Part shown: piece by piece, positions 7,553 to 15,440 of the stretch
Layout: each line of letters opens with the position of its first letter
Numbering within the stretch: the first letter of the stretch is position 1
Origin: Amycolatopsis marina
GTDB lineage: Bacteria; Actinomycetota; Actinomycetes; Mycobacteriales; Pseudonocardiaceae
Reading direction: 5' to 3'
Length of the DNA: 64,000 nt
NCBI RefSeq assembly: GCF_900111885.1
Contig: NZ_FOKG01000005.1
Span: 282,088-346,087 of the forward strand
The notes under the pieces: generated by a model
Database searches by the model: none
Seen by the model: the letters and a program-made list of their open reading frames with translations, nothing else
What the model was told of the DNA's origin: nothing
Position numbers and translations under genes: made by a program

Positions 7553-7632
7553 TTCTAACGGTTGCTTCGAATTGTTGACGTTAGAAGCTAAGCAGATCTG
7601 CCTAACGGATGCAAGTGGGTGATACCGTTAGG
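7553..7632. promoter_or_regulatory. Array of four alternating CTAACG half-sites in the AhpD / CGNR divergent promoter
   Basis: Two perfect inverted repeats lie side by side: TTCTAACG (7553-7560) with CGTTAGAA (7579-7586), and CCTAACGG (7601-7608) with CCGTTAGG (7625-7632). The core CTAACG/CGTTAG steps are 24, 23 and 24 bases apart and alternate in orientation. The last site overlaps the start of the CGNR gene. The layout fits cooperative autoregulatory binding by the divergently encoded CGNR protein, which would also control the AhpD/DUF1348 operon. Confidence 0.6.
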
Positions 7633-7634
7633 TG

Positions 7635-8240
7635 ATGGACAGCCTGAGTGAGCCGTTCGCGCTGCCGCTTCCGGAAGAGCCCGCTCCGGTGCGGTTGATG
7701 AGCACTATCTGGGCCGACCGCGGCGGAGTGCACGATTCGCTGCGGACCATCGGGGACCTGCGCGCGTGGCTGACAGCGGTACACGAGCCGGACGACGGCG
7801 ACCCCGGCGGCTGGGAGCTGACCCGGAGGGATGTGGACCGGTTCCGGACCCTCCGGGACGCACTGCGCCGCCTTGCCGCGCTTCTGACCGAGGACTCCCG
7901 TCCGGCCGCGGAGTCCGCGACCACCGACCTCGGGCGCGCCGTCGCCGACGTCAACCACACGGTCACGCAGGCGACCACGTGGCCGCAGCTCGACCTCGAC
8001 GAGGGGCGGTTACGGCGACGCACCACGGGCACCGCCACCCCGGCCACCCGTTCACTGGCCACCATTGCCACCGACGCCGTCGAACTCTTCACCGGCGAGG
8101 ACCGGCTGCTCCTGCGTGCCTGTTACGCCCCCGGCTGCGTCCTGTACTTCGTCAAGGATCACCCGCGCCGGGAGTGGTGCTGCACCGCGTGCGGTAACCG
8201 CGCCCGAGCCGCGCGGCACTACCAGCGCCACCGCGGCTGA
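7635..8240 (+). CDS. CGNR zinc-finger (ABATE-domain) transcriptional regulator
   Basis: Protein of 201 residues. The N-terminal two thirds is the ABATE-type domain (putative ligand or stress sensor). The C-terminus carries the CGNR zinc finger: CYAPGC, then CCTACGNRARAARHY with the eponymous CGNR. These actinobacterial proteins are generally taken as DNA-binding regulators. Start is ATG 7635; a GTG three bases earlier is equally possible. The first codons overlap the last CCGTTAGG operator half-site, a sign of autoregulation. It converges on the DUF4345 gene with a 10-base gap. Confidence 0.85.
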   Translation: MDSLSEPFALPLPEEPAPVRLMSTIWADRGGVHDSLRTIGDLRAWLTAVHEPDDGDPGGWELTRRDVDRFRTLRDALRRLAALLTEDSRPAAESATTDLGRAVADVNHTVTQATTWPQLDLDEGRLRRRTTGTATPATRSLATIATDAVELFTGEDRLLLRACYAPGCVLYFVKDHPRREWCCTACGNRARAARHYQRHRG

Positions 8241-8250
8241 CCGGCGCCAC

Positions 8251-8628
8251 TCACAGCTCGGAGAACTGCGCTATGACGAGCACTCCGGCGGCGACGACCT
8301 CCACCCAGAAGTAGAACCAGACCGGGTAGAACGAGGTCGGACGATCCAGGAACCTGGAGACCAGCCTGCCGAAGGCCATTCCGGCCAGTGCCGCCGCGAC
8401 CGTGACCACGACACCCGCCCGAATCCCCGCCACATCGAAGACCGCCAGCACGAGCACGACCGCGACGGCGATGCCGAATCCGCCGTACACAGCGCGGATT
8501 TCCGACCGGCTCTCCGGTTCCTCGACGACGATCCGGAAGGGGCGAGCCAGCGCCGCGGGGGCGGTCAGCGCATAGACACCCATGGCCAGAAAGAACACTC
8601 CGACTGCGATGATCACCACGTTGGCCAC
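8251..8628 (-). CDS. DUF4345-type small membrane protein
   Basis: Protein of 125 residues with four hydrophobic segments (about 4-26, 47-66, 71-88 and 100-120). The central segment EIRAVYGGFGIAVA matches the DUF4345 pattern of a short conserved loop between helices 1 and 2. Function is unknown. The start ATG is preceded on the minus strand by GAGGATACGTGGCC. It is divergent from the AraC regulator, whose start is 36 bases away, so the two share a promoter region and the AraC protein may control it. Confidence 0.7.
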   Translation of the reverse strand: MANVVIIAVGVFFLAMGVYALTAPAALARPFRIVVEEPESRSEIRAVYGGFGIAVAVVLVLAVFDVAGIRAGVVVTVAAALAGMAFGRLVSRFLDRPTSFYPVWFYFWVEVVAAGVLVIAQFSEL

Positions 8629-8664
8629 GTATCCTCCTCGGCACCGGCACTCAAGGGAGCCAGG

Positions 8665-9450
8665 ATGAACCAGCAGTCCACGCGCCCGCTTCCAGAATCC
8701 TGCTGTCCGGCACTGTGGTTGTGGCCTGGCCAGGCCCTTTACCTGGGGCCGTCACTGGACCTCGGCCCACATTCGGGGTCGGTGTCGTGCCTCGCGGTCG
8801 GCGTGGACGCCCCGTTCACCGTCGACACGTCCGAGCACGGCGAACGTACCGTCCACAGTGCTCTGATCGCCGCACGCTCCACGCACCGGCTGATCGCACA
8901 CGGACAGCGAATGGCGTTCTGCTACCTCGATCCGGCTTCCGGCAGGGAACTTGCCTGCCGTGCACGGATGACCCACGGTGACGATCGGGTCCGGCATGGA
9001 CATTCCGCCGAAAACGCGCTGATCGATCTCGCGGCGCGGCTGACCGGATCGGCCACGCACGTCGAAGCCGGACACTGGCTCGATCTCGCCGGGCCCGAAA
9101 CGCACGCCACGAGGGACGGTCGAATGGCCGAAGCCGCCCGCCGCCTGCTCGAACCGGAAGGCTCCACACTGTCCGCGGACGAACTCTCGCGGTCGGCAGG
9201 CCTGTCGACGTCGAGGTTCCTCCACCTGTTCCGTGAGCACACGGGCACAAGCTTCCGCCGGTACCGGCTGTGGGCCCGAATGCTGCGGGCAGGCGTGCTG
9301 CTGGCCGAGCGGCACGACCTCACCAGGGCGGCGACGGAGGCGGGTTTCGCCAGCCCCTCCCACTTCAGCGACAGCTTCCGGACGATGTTCGGACTCTCCC
9401 CGACCCGGCTGCTCGCGATCGAGACCGCGATTCGGGTCGTTCGACAGTGA
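8665..9450 (+). CDS. AraC-family transcriptional regulator
   Basis: Protein of 261 residues. The C-terminal third contains the two helix-turn-helix units of AraC/XylS proteins: STLSADELSRSAGLSTSRFL with LFREHTGTSFRRYRLWARM, then LTRAATEAGFASPSHFSDSF with RTMFGLSPT. The N-terminal 150 residues form a cupin-like sensor region with no recognised ligand. I chose ATG 8665, which has AAGGGAG upstream, rather than the longer frame that runs back through the CGNR gene. It is divergent from the DUF4345 gene. Confidence 0.88.
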   Translation: MNQQSTRPLPESCCPALWLWPGQALYLGPSLDLGPHSGSVSCLAVGVDAPFTVDTSEHGERTVHSALIAARSTHRLIAHGQRMAFCYLDPASGRELACRARMTHGDDRVRHGHSAENALIDLAARLTGSATHVEAGHWLDLAGPETHATRDGRMAEAARRLLEPEGSTLSADELSRSAGLSTSRFLHLFREHTGTSFRRYRLWARMLRAGVLLAERHDLTRAATEAGFASPSHFSDSFRTMFGLSPTRLLAIETAIRVVRQ

Positions 9451-9480
9451 CAACGGTTGCATCGGCTGATTAGTTGCAAG

Positions 9481-9497
9481 CGCGCCATAAAGGCGCG
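9481..9497. promoter_or_regulatory. Inverted repeat CGCGCC-ATAAA-GGCGCG upstream of the MarR gene
   Basis: Perfect 6-bp arms with an AT-rich 5-base spacer, followed 12 bases later by TATAGT, a plausible -10 box (9504-9509). The position fits autoregulation by the MarR protein that starts at 9558. Confidence 0.45.
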
Positions 9498-9557
9498 AGC
9501 GTGTATAGTGCGAGTGTGGCGATGGCCTTGCCGCGCCGCTCATACGAGGAGGTTGCG

Positions 9558-10010
9558 ATGGGGATCGCCGACGACGCCGTGGAGATCCGGGCCCACGGCT
9601 GGCGGACCCTGGCCGCGCTGTACGGGCTCATCGAGACCACACTCGAGAAGGCACTGCGCAGGCACGAGCTCTCGGTCGTTGAGTTCACGGTTCTCGATGC
9701 GCTGTCGCGGCAGGACGGGTGGCATATGCGCATGCAGCAACTTGCCCGCGCCGCCGCCCTTTCGGGCAGTGCGACCTCGCGGCTGGTGAACCGCCTCGAA
9801 GACCGCGACCTGCTGACCAGGGTCCTGTGCAAGGACGACCGGCGGGGGATCTACACCGAGCTCACCGAGCGCGGCTGGGCGTTGCTGGGCGAGGCCCGCC
9901 CTACTCACGACGCAGCACTCGAAAGCGCCCTGGCCGAGGCGAAGCAGACGCCCGAACTCGCTCCGCTGGCCGGAGCCCTGAACGATGTGCCGTCCTCGGA
10001 CAGAAACTGA
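9558..10010 (+). CDS. MarR-family transcriptional regulator
   Basis: Protein of 150 residues. LEKALRRHELSVVEFTVLDAL leads into the winged helix MRMQQLARAAALSGSATSRLV with wing RVLCKDDRRGIYTELTERG, the standard MarR layout. The ATG at 9558 has GAGGAGG five bases upstream; in-frame codons further upstream belong to the promoter. Its target is unknown. The convergent alpha/beta hydrolase gene ends 21 bases after its stop and is a possible partner only by proximity. Confidence 0.88.
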   Translation: MGIADDAVEIRAHGWRTLAALYGLIETTLEKALRRHELSVVEFTVLDALSRQDGWHMRMQQLARAAALSGSATSRLVNRLEDRDLLTRVLCKDDRRGIYTELTERGWALLGEARPTHDAALESALAEAKQTPELAPLAGALNDVPSSDRN

Positions 10011-10031
10011 CCGGGCGACCTCGAACGCGCG

Positions 10032-10868
10032 TCAGCGTTCGCCGAGAAACTCCACCAACGCCGCGGTGAGTTCGGCGGGTGCGTCTTCCTGCACCAGATG
10101 ACCCGCTCCGGGGATACGCCGCAGTCGCGCTCCCGGGATGGCATCGGCGAGCTGCTCGCCCTTCGCGACGGGGATCCAGGTGTCGTCCTCGCCCCAGCAC
10201 ACGAGCACCGGGAGGTCGATCTCCGCATAGCGTGGCTCGATCTCGTCGGTGTAGCGCTGGTCGGCCTGCGCGATCTGCCGGTAGAACGCGGCCTGCCCCT
10301 CCCCCTCGAGCCAGGGCTGGACCAGTCTGCCGAGGGCGGCCGGATGCAGACCGGGACCGCTGGCGGAGTTCACGTACTCACGCACGAGCGCGGCATGCAG
10401 ACCGGCCGGGAGCTGCCCGAACACGGTCGCGTTGTCGCGGACCAACCGGAAGAACGGCGAACCCCACGGCGCGAGCGCGACCGGGTCGACGAGGGCGAGC
10501 GCGCGGTAGCGCACACCACTGAGCAGATGGGCGCGCAAGGCGACGGCTCCGCCGAAGTCGTGCGCGATGACCGTGGGTTCGTCGAGCCCCCAGTGCTCCA
10601 GCAGTGACGCGAAGATGCCCTGTTGAGCGGCGAGGGAGACGTCCTGCCCCGCGCGCATCTCGGACTGGCCGTAGCCGAGCATGTCCCAGACGTAGACCTG
10701 ATGCGTACGCGCGAGGGCCGCGGCGATATCCCGCCACACGGCCGAGGAGAACGGCGTGCCGTGCAGCAGCACCACCGGCTCGCCCTTCCCCATTCGCGCC
10801 CAGCGGACCACCCCGCCTGCCGTCGCGTGCCGCTCACCCAGTTCCCAACCTGCCGTACCTGCACTCAT
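10032..10868 (-). CDS. Alpha/beta hydrolase with an Asp nucleophile (dehalogenase/epoxide hydrolase-like)
   Basis: Protein of 278 residues. The oxyanion segment is VVLLHGTPFSS (residues 32-42). The nucleophile elbow reads IAHDFGGAVA, with Asp104 where serine hydrolases have Ser. Asp at this place is typical of haloalkane and fluoroacetate dehalogenases and of epoxide hydrolases, in which Asp forms a covalent alkyl-enzyme ester. The acid is probably in CWGEDDTWIP and the His in GAGHLVQED (near 262). A Trp-containing cap region lies between. The substrate cannot be told. The gene is followed upstream by a 240-base intergenic stretch containing an inverted-repeat element. Confidence 0.82.
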   Translation of the reverse strand: MSAGTAGWELGERHATAGGVVRWARMGKGEPVVLLHGTPFSSAVWRDIAAALARTHQVYVWDMLGYGQSEMRAGQDVSLAAQQGIFASLLEHWGLDEPTVIAHDFGGAVALRAHLLSGVRYRALALVDPVALAPWGSPFFRLVRDNATVFGQLPAGLHAALVREYVNSASGPGLHPAALGRLVQPWLEGEGQAAFYRQIAQADQRYTDEIEPRYAEIDLPVLVCWGEDDTWIPVAKGEQLADAIPGARLRRIPGAGHLVQEDAPAELTAALVEFLGER

Positions 10869-10926
10869 ACCATCAAGTTACCATCAATCCGCTCTAGCCG
10901 GTAACACGCCGATATGCCTTTGCGTG

Positions 10927-11078
10927 CCTGCAAGTACACCCAAGCAAGATCATGGGCGCAGTTTTCCGTCGCCGAGCAGGGGTTCTGACACCTCTCACTA
11001 CGGGTTAGCCATCCCGCTTCCGAGCTGCACTGGGATGCGGAAACAGCTAAGTGGATCTTGCTTGGGGGTACTTGCAGG
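10927..11078. mobile_element. MITE-like element with 25-bp terminal inverted repeats
   Basis: A left arm at 10927-10951 (begins CCTGCAAGTAC, ends CAAGCAAGATC) and a right arm at 11054-11078 are inverted copies differing at one of 25 positions. Together they bound about 150 bases with no coding capacity. The interior contains no plausible gene. The size and the long, nearly perfect arms fit a non-autonomous transposable element; I could not see a clear target-site duplication. A large dyad or terminator is an alternative, but the roughly 100-base interior argues against a simple terminator. Confidence 0.5.
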
Positions 11079-11111
11079 CGCACCAACCTGGGCGCGTGGG
11101 TGCGGGGCGGC

Positions 11112-12290
11112 TCAGGCCGGGATGCGCTCCGCTCGGCAGAGGAACGCTCGGGGAGAGCGGCCGATCCGGGTCAGCACGACGCTGGCTTCGGACCTGCCGC
11201 TCGGCTTCAGACGTTTGCGCAACGCGTTCGGGTCGATGTCCAGCCCGCGGACGAGGATCTCCACCCGGCCGACGTCGAACCGGCGCAGGGTCGCCCGCAG
11301 GCTCTTCTCGCTGTACGGGCCGTCGTCGAGCACCCGGAAGGCCCGCACACCGGGCGGCGGGGCATCGCCGGTGAGGTAGGCGATCCGCTCGTCGAGCTGC
11401 CACAGGCCGTGCCGAGCTCCGTAGTGCCGGACCAGGCCCGCACGGACGACCGCACCGTCGGGATCGACGATCCACTCACCTGGCTCGCCGACACCGGTGT
11501 CATCCGGTTCCCGGTCCGTCACCGTCCACTGTGTTCCGTCCGAACGCAGGACGGTCGCCCTTCGCGCGGTTGTGGCCAGGCCCGGACCGAACAGGCAGGC
11601 TTCGCGCACCTGGCCGTCGAGCGACACCAGCTCCACCTCTCCCGCCCACGGGGCGACGGCCGGGTCGATGCCGGGTGCGCACTTCACCACCAGGTCCCGG
11701 CCCGGATAGGCGTCGGCCAGTTCGTCCAGTGGTGGGGCGAAATCGCCGGGACGCCAGGTCCGCCTGCCGGCGGAGTCGCGGCGCGCGGGATCGGCGACAA
11801 CGACGGTGCCCCTCGACGTCGGGCGCAGGGCGTCCGCCAGCGTGAGCACGGGCGCGACCACCGCCTCAGCGCAGTTGTGCCTGGCCATCGACAGTCGCAC
11901 CGGGTCCAGATCCGACCCGATGCACCGGTTGGCGACGGCGGCCAGCTCGACAAGATCTGCCCCGATCGAACAGGTGACGTCGTGCACATCCCGGCCGGCG
12001 AGCCGGCCTGCCCTGTGGGCGGCGACGGCGGTCGCACTCGCCTGCTGCAACGCCTCCCCGGTGAACAACCATGCCCCGGACGCCGCCAGCTTGGTCTCCG
12101 CCTTCCGGCGCAGCATCACCGTCTCCAGCACCGCGGCGGCATGCTCAGGGCCGCAGATCCGCCGTGCCGCCGCGACGTCGCCGATGCGGCTGTCCGCGGT
12201 CAGCGGCAGATCGGCGCACGCCGCAAGGGCGTCCTCGCCGCCGCTCGAGCGCAGAAAGGCGATGTCCGCCGCGGAGAAGGCATAGGCCAA
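11112..12290 (-). CDS. SAM-dependent methyltransferase with C-terminal THUMP-like domain
   Basis: Protein of 392 residues. The central Rossmann fold shows DVTCSIGADLVELAAVANRC and GSDLDPVRLSMARHN (motifs I and II), with VVVADPARRD at the motif IV position. The C-terminal part, YFTGDAPPP-like region through GRVEILVRGLDIDPN and LRKRLK, matches the THUMP-like domain found in this actinobacterial family. An RNA substrate is inferred from that domain and from the DPARR motif. The ATG at 12290 places the conserved AFSAADIAFLRS at the N-terminus. It follows a second methyltransferase gene on the same strand (four-base gap). Confidence 0.8.
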   Translation of the reverse strand: MAYAFSAADIAFLRSSGGEDALAACADLPLTADSRIGDVAAARRICGPEHAAAVLETVMLRRKAETKLAASGAWLFTGEALQQASATAVAAHRAGRLAGRDVHDVTCSIGADLVELAAVANRCIGSDLDPVRLSMARHNCAEAVVAPVLTLADALRPTSRGTVVVADPARRDSAGRRTWRPGDFAPPLDELADAYPGRDLVVKCAPGIDPAVAPWAGEVELVSLDGQVREACLFGPGLATTARRATVLRSDGTQWTVTDREPDDTGVGEPGEWIVDPDGAVVRAGLVRHYGARHGLWQLDERIAYLTGDAPPPGVRAFRVLDDGPYSEKSLRATLRRFDVGRVEILVRGLDIDPNALRKRLKPSGRSEASVVLTRIGRSPRAFLCRAERIPA

Positions 12291-12294
12291 TTAG

Positions 12295-13272
12295 CTACAA
12301 CTCCGTCGCCGCAGGCGGCTTCACACCGGTGATCATGACGTTGTAGAACAGCTGCCTCGGCACCACCTTCGACAGCAACTTCTTGTCCAAAGCAGACAGT
12401 TGCAGCCAGAGCTTGTACGCGAACAGGCGCCAGCGCAGGGTGAGTTTCTCCTGCGGCACCGCGGCCTCGAACGTCCGGATCGGCCAACCCGCCAGCGCCG
12501 CCGCGAACTCCTCGGTGACGGCACGGACATCGATGGCCCCCGCGCCGAGTGCCGTGCGCTCGAGGTCGGCCGGATCAAAGGTGTGCAGGTCGACCACGGC
12601 TTCCAGTGCCGCCGCCCTGGAGGACTCGTCCAGCTCCTCCTGCGGCCTGCGCCACGCGCTCAACGCGGGCAGCCTGGTCACCTTCGTGGTGAGCCACCAG
12701 GTCAGCTGCCCGAGCTTTCGCGCATAGGTGTCACCGATCTTGGTCGGCTCGCCGCAGAACACAAAGCGGCCGCCGGGCTTGAGCACGCGCAGCACCTCAC
12801 GCAGCGCTGCCCGCACGTCCGGAATGTGGTGCAGCACGGCATGCCCGATAACCAGATCGAAGCTGTTGTCCGGGTACGGGATGCGCTCCGCGTCGGCCAC
12901 CCTGCCGTCCACGTCGAGACCGAGCTTCTCGGCGTTGCGCAACGCCACCTGCACCATTCCCGGCGAGAGGTCGGTGACGGACCCGCGCTTGATCAGCCCG
13001 CCCTGCATGAGATTGAGCAGGAAGAATCCGGTGCCGCTGCCAAGTTCCATCGCCGTGGGGTAGGGCTGGTCCTGCTCCCCGGCCACCGCGGTGAAGACGT
13101 CCGTCGCGTAGGTGATGCAGCGCTCGTCGTACGAGATCGACCACTTCTCGTCGTACGTGCCCGCTTCCCAGTCGTGGTAGAGCACGTTGGCCAGCTTGGG
13201 ATCGCCGAAGGCCGCCTGCACCTGCTCCGCGGTCGCGTGCGGGTTGGGGACCGGGTCCGTCACGTCCGTCAT
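12295..13272 (-). CDS. Class I SAM-dependent methyltransferase
   Basis: Protein of 325 residues. AMELGSGTGFFLLNLMQGGL is motif I, DAERIPYPDNSFDLVIGHAV covers motifs II-III, and LREVLRVLKPGGRFVFCGEP is the post-motif region of the UbiE/Methyltransf_11 type. The N-terminal lead ending YDEKWSISYDERC is conserved in actinomycete homologues. The acceptor substrate is unknown. I chose ATG 13272, where the family N-terminus begins; a longer frame extends into the enoyl-CoA hydratase gene. It lies seven bases downstream of that gene and four bases upstream of the THUMP-like methyltransferase, so the three may form one transcript. Confidence 0.82.
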   Translation of the reverse strand: MTDVTDPVPNPHATAEQVQAAFGDPKLANVLYHDWEAGTYDEKWSISYDERCITYATDVFTAVAGEQDQPYPTAMELGSGTGFFLLNLMQGGLIKRGSVTDLSPGMVQVALRNAEKLGLDVDGRVADAERIPYPDNSFDLVIGHAVLHHIPDVRAALREVLRVLKPGGRFVFCGEPTKIGDTYARKLGQLTWWLTTKVTRLPALSAWRRPQEELDESSRAAALEAVVDLHTFDPADLERTALGAGAIDVRAVTEEFAAALAGWPIRTFEAAVPQEKLTLRWRLFAYKLWLQLSALDKKLLSKVVPRQLFYNVMITGVKPPAATEL

Positions 13273-13279
13273 GCCCGTG

Positions 13280-14065
13280 TCACCTGCCTTCGAAAGTGGC
13301 CTTGCCGGGGCCGTTCTCGATGAACGACTGCATCCCGTTCCGCTGGTCCTCGGTTGCCCACAGTGCGACGAACAGGTTCGTCTCCAGCTTGAGACCGTTG
13401 CGCAGGTCCATGTCGAGCCCGCCGTCGATCGCCGCCTTGGCCGCCTTGAGAGCAACCGCGGGACCGCCCGCGAACTGCGCGGCCCACTTGTGCGCGGCGG
13501 CGTAGACGTCGTCCGGGGCCACTACCTCGTCGACAAGACCGATGGCGAGCGCCTCATCGGCCTTGACGAACCGTCCGGTGTAGACGAGGTCCTTCGCCTT
13601 GCTCGGACCGATCAGCCGGGCCAGTCGCTGCGTGCCGCCGGCCCCGGGGATGATGCCGAGCTGAATCTCCGGCTGGCCCACCTTGACGTTGTCGCCCACG
13701 ACCCTGCGGTCCGCGGTGAGCGCGAGTTCGAGCCCGCCGCCCAGCGCGTAGCCGGTGATCGCGGCTACCGTCGGCTTCGGAATCTCGGCGAGCGCCGTGA
13801 GCGAGTTGGAGAGGTCGGCGCCGAACGAGGACATCTCGACGTAGGACCGCGCGGCCATCTCCTTGATGTCGGCGCCCCCCGCGAAGGTCTTCTCACCGCC
13901 GTAGAGGATCACGGCGCGCACGTCGTCACGCTCGCTCGCCTCCCGCGCGACAGCGGCGAGCTCGCGCTGCACCTGGTCGTTCAGGGCGTTGACCGGCGGA
14001 CGCTCCAACCGGATCGTGCCCACACCGGCCTCGACCTCGAGACGTACGAACTCGCCCACGCCCAT
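13280..14065 (-). CDS. Enoyl-CoA hydratase/isomerase-family protein
   Basis: Protein of about 261 residues. The crotonase signatures are clear: TFAGGADIKEMAARS (first oxyanion loop), AAITGYALGGGLELAL (second oxyanion Gly) and GQPEIQLGIIPGAGGTQRLARL, which carries the general-base Glu and the Gly-rich helix. It should hydrate 2-enoyl-CoA esters in fatty or amino acid degradation. Three starts are possible: ATG 14074, ATG 14065 and GTG 14059. The strong AGGAGG just before 14065 is spaced best (six bases) for GTG 14059, giving 259 residues. A 13-bp direct repeat of 21-bp period lies upstream. Confidence 0.88.
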   Translation of the reverse strand: MGVGEFVRLEVEAGVGTIRLERPPVNALNDQVQRELAAVAREASERDDVRAVILYGGEKTFAGGADIKEMAARSYVEMSSFGADLSNSLTALAEIPKPTVAAITGYALGGGLELALTADRRVVGDNVKVGQPEIQLGIIPGAGGTQRLARLIGPSKAKDLVYTGRFVKADEALAIGLVDEVVAPDDVYAAAHKWAAQFAGGPAVALKAAKAAIDGGLDMDLRNGLKLETNLFVALWATEDQRNGMQSFIENGPGKATFEGR

Positions 14066-14088
14066 CCTCCTCATACTCGTGGTATCCG

Positions 14089-14122
14089 TGCAGGCTACCG
14101 GTCAGTAAATGCAGGCTACCGG
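14089..14122. repeat. 13-bp direct repeat TGCAGGCTACCGG with 21-bp period
   Basis: Copies at 14089-14101 and 14110-14122. The second overlaps the stop codon of the ABC ATPase gene. The pair sits in the promoter position of the enoyl-CoA hydratase gene, and a 21-bp period (two helical turns) could suit a dimeric regulator. It could also be a simple local duplication. Confidence 0.4.
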
Positions 14123-14946
14123 CGCCGGGCGAAGAAGCGATCACCCGAGCGCTGCAACATCAGGTCCTGCCCGAAGGTTGCGGAGAGATTCTCGCTGGTC
14201 AGCACGTCGTCGATGAGTCCGGAGGCGACGGTGCGGCCGTCGCCGAGCAGCAGCGCGTGGGTGAAGCCGGGCGGAATCTCCTCCACGTGGTGGGTGACCA
14301 ACACCATCGCGGGCGCGTCCGGGTCCATCGCGAACGTGGACAACCGGGCGACGAGGTCTTCCCTGCCGCCCAGGTCGAGCCCCGCGGCCGGCTCGTCGAG
14401 CAACAGCATCTCCGGGTCGGTCATCAACGACCTGGCGATCAGGGTGCGCTTGCGCTCGCCCTCGGACAGGGTGCCGAAGGTCCGGGTGGCCAGGTGCTTG
14501 ATCCCAAGGGCGGCCAGCAACTCGTCGGCGCGCTCGGTGTCGAGCGACTCGTACGCCTCGCGCCACCGCCCGAGCACGGCGTAACCCGCGCTGATGACGA
14601 CGTCCCGCACGGTCTCGTCACCCGGGACCCGATTCGCGAGTGCGGCGGATGTGAAGCCGATCCGCGGTCGCAACTCGAAGACGTCCACCCGCCCCAGCCG
14701 CTCGCCGAGGACATGCACCGTGCCCGACGTCGGATGCAGTTCCGCGGCCGCGAGCCGGAGCAGAGTGGTCTTGCCCGCGCCGTTGGGCCCGAGCACCACC
14801 CAGCGTTCGTCGAGCTCCACCGACCAGTCGAGGTCGGCGAGCAATGTGTTGCCCCCGCGTCGCACGCCGACGCCGGCCATCCGCACCACGAGGTCGTCAA
14901 GATCAGCAAGGTCACTGTGCTGGGTCGGCTCGCTCACGACCCCCAT
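14116..14946 (-). CDS. Stand-alone ABC transporter ATP-binding protein
   Basis: Protein of about 276 residues with a complete ATPase: Walker A GPNGAGKTT, Q-loop region FELRPRIGFTSAAL, signature LSEGERKRT, Walker B MLLLDEP, and H-loop VTHHVEEIPPG. The EEIPPGFTH segment is typical of the ModF/YlmA-type actinobacterial ATPases that are found without a permease. No membrane partner is adjacent, so its partner or even a transport role is unknown. ATG 14946 and GTG 14952 are both possible starts. On the same strand, 50 bases downstream, is the enoyl-CoA hydratase gene. Confidence 0.85.
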   Translation of the reverse strand: MGVVSEPTQHSDLADLDDLVVRMAGVGVRRGGNTLLADLDWSVELDERWVVLGPNGAGKTTLLRLAAAELHPTSGTVHVLGERLGRVDVFELRPRIGFTSAALANRVPGDETVRDVVISAGYAVLGRWREAYESLDTERADELLAALGIKHLATRTFGTLSEGERKRTLIARSLMTDPEMLLLDEPAAGLDLGGREDLVARLSTFAMDPDAPAMVLVTHHVEEIPPGFTHALLLGDGRTVASGLIDDVLTSENLSATFGQDLMLQRSGDRFFARRR

Positions 14947-15130
14947 TGTCACCGACCCGGGCGACAGCCATCACGACGACCCCTCCCCCGCTTCCACCTG
15001 CTGGGAAACGTGGGGGCGGGGCGACCGTGGCCACCGCCTTCGGCGCCCCGCTGACGGCGCTGCTGCGCTTCGACCCCGCAGGCACGGCACCGGATCCCGC
15101 GGTGGGGTTCGGGATAGGCAGGGCCTGCTG

Positions 15131-15440
15131 ATGGGTGGCATCGAGGAGCGCTCGTCACCGCCCGCGCGCGGCTGGTCAGGGCCACACCGGCGCAGGCCGC
15201 ATGCTGCGGCAGGCAGGAGCGCTGCTGGTGGACATCCGGCCGGTCGCGAACCGGGTCGCGGAGGGCACGATCCCCGGCTCGGTCCCGGTCGAGCGCATCC
15301 ATCCGGAGTGGCGCCTGGATCCGGCGTGCGAGCACCGCATTCCGCTGATCCGCGCGGACAACAAAGTGGTCATCTTCTGCAACGAGAGTTACTCGTCGAG
15401 CCTGGCCACCGCCATGCACGACGCGGCGCCGGGCTGCCGG
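15131..15440 (+). pseudogene. Decayed rhodanese-like protein gene
   Basis: Translations in different frames recover successive pieces of one actinobacterial rhodanese: an N-terminal GIEE, then LVTARARLVRATPAQA in another frame, then MLRQAGALLVDIRPVANRVA with IPGSVPVERIHPEWRLDP, and KVVIFCNESYSSSLA with the Cys of the rhodanese loop. Two single-base losses (near 15148 and near 15202) break the frame. The gene lacks its C-terminal part, which would lie where the convergent DUF4396 gene now ends (stop at 15441). No intact reading frame covers the domain, so it is called a pseudogene. The 180 bases before it hold only a GC-rich dyad and no gene I can support. Confidence 0.65.

Noticed and set aside
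10865..11086. 73-codon ORF inside the MITE-like region
   Set aside because: Spans the inverted repeats, has no start signal and no family pattern.
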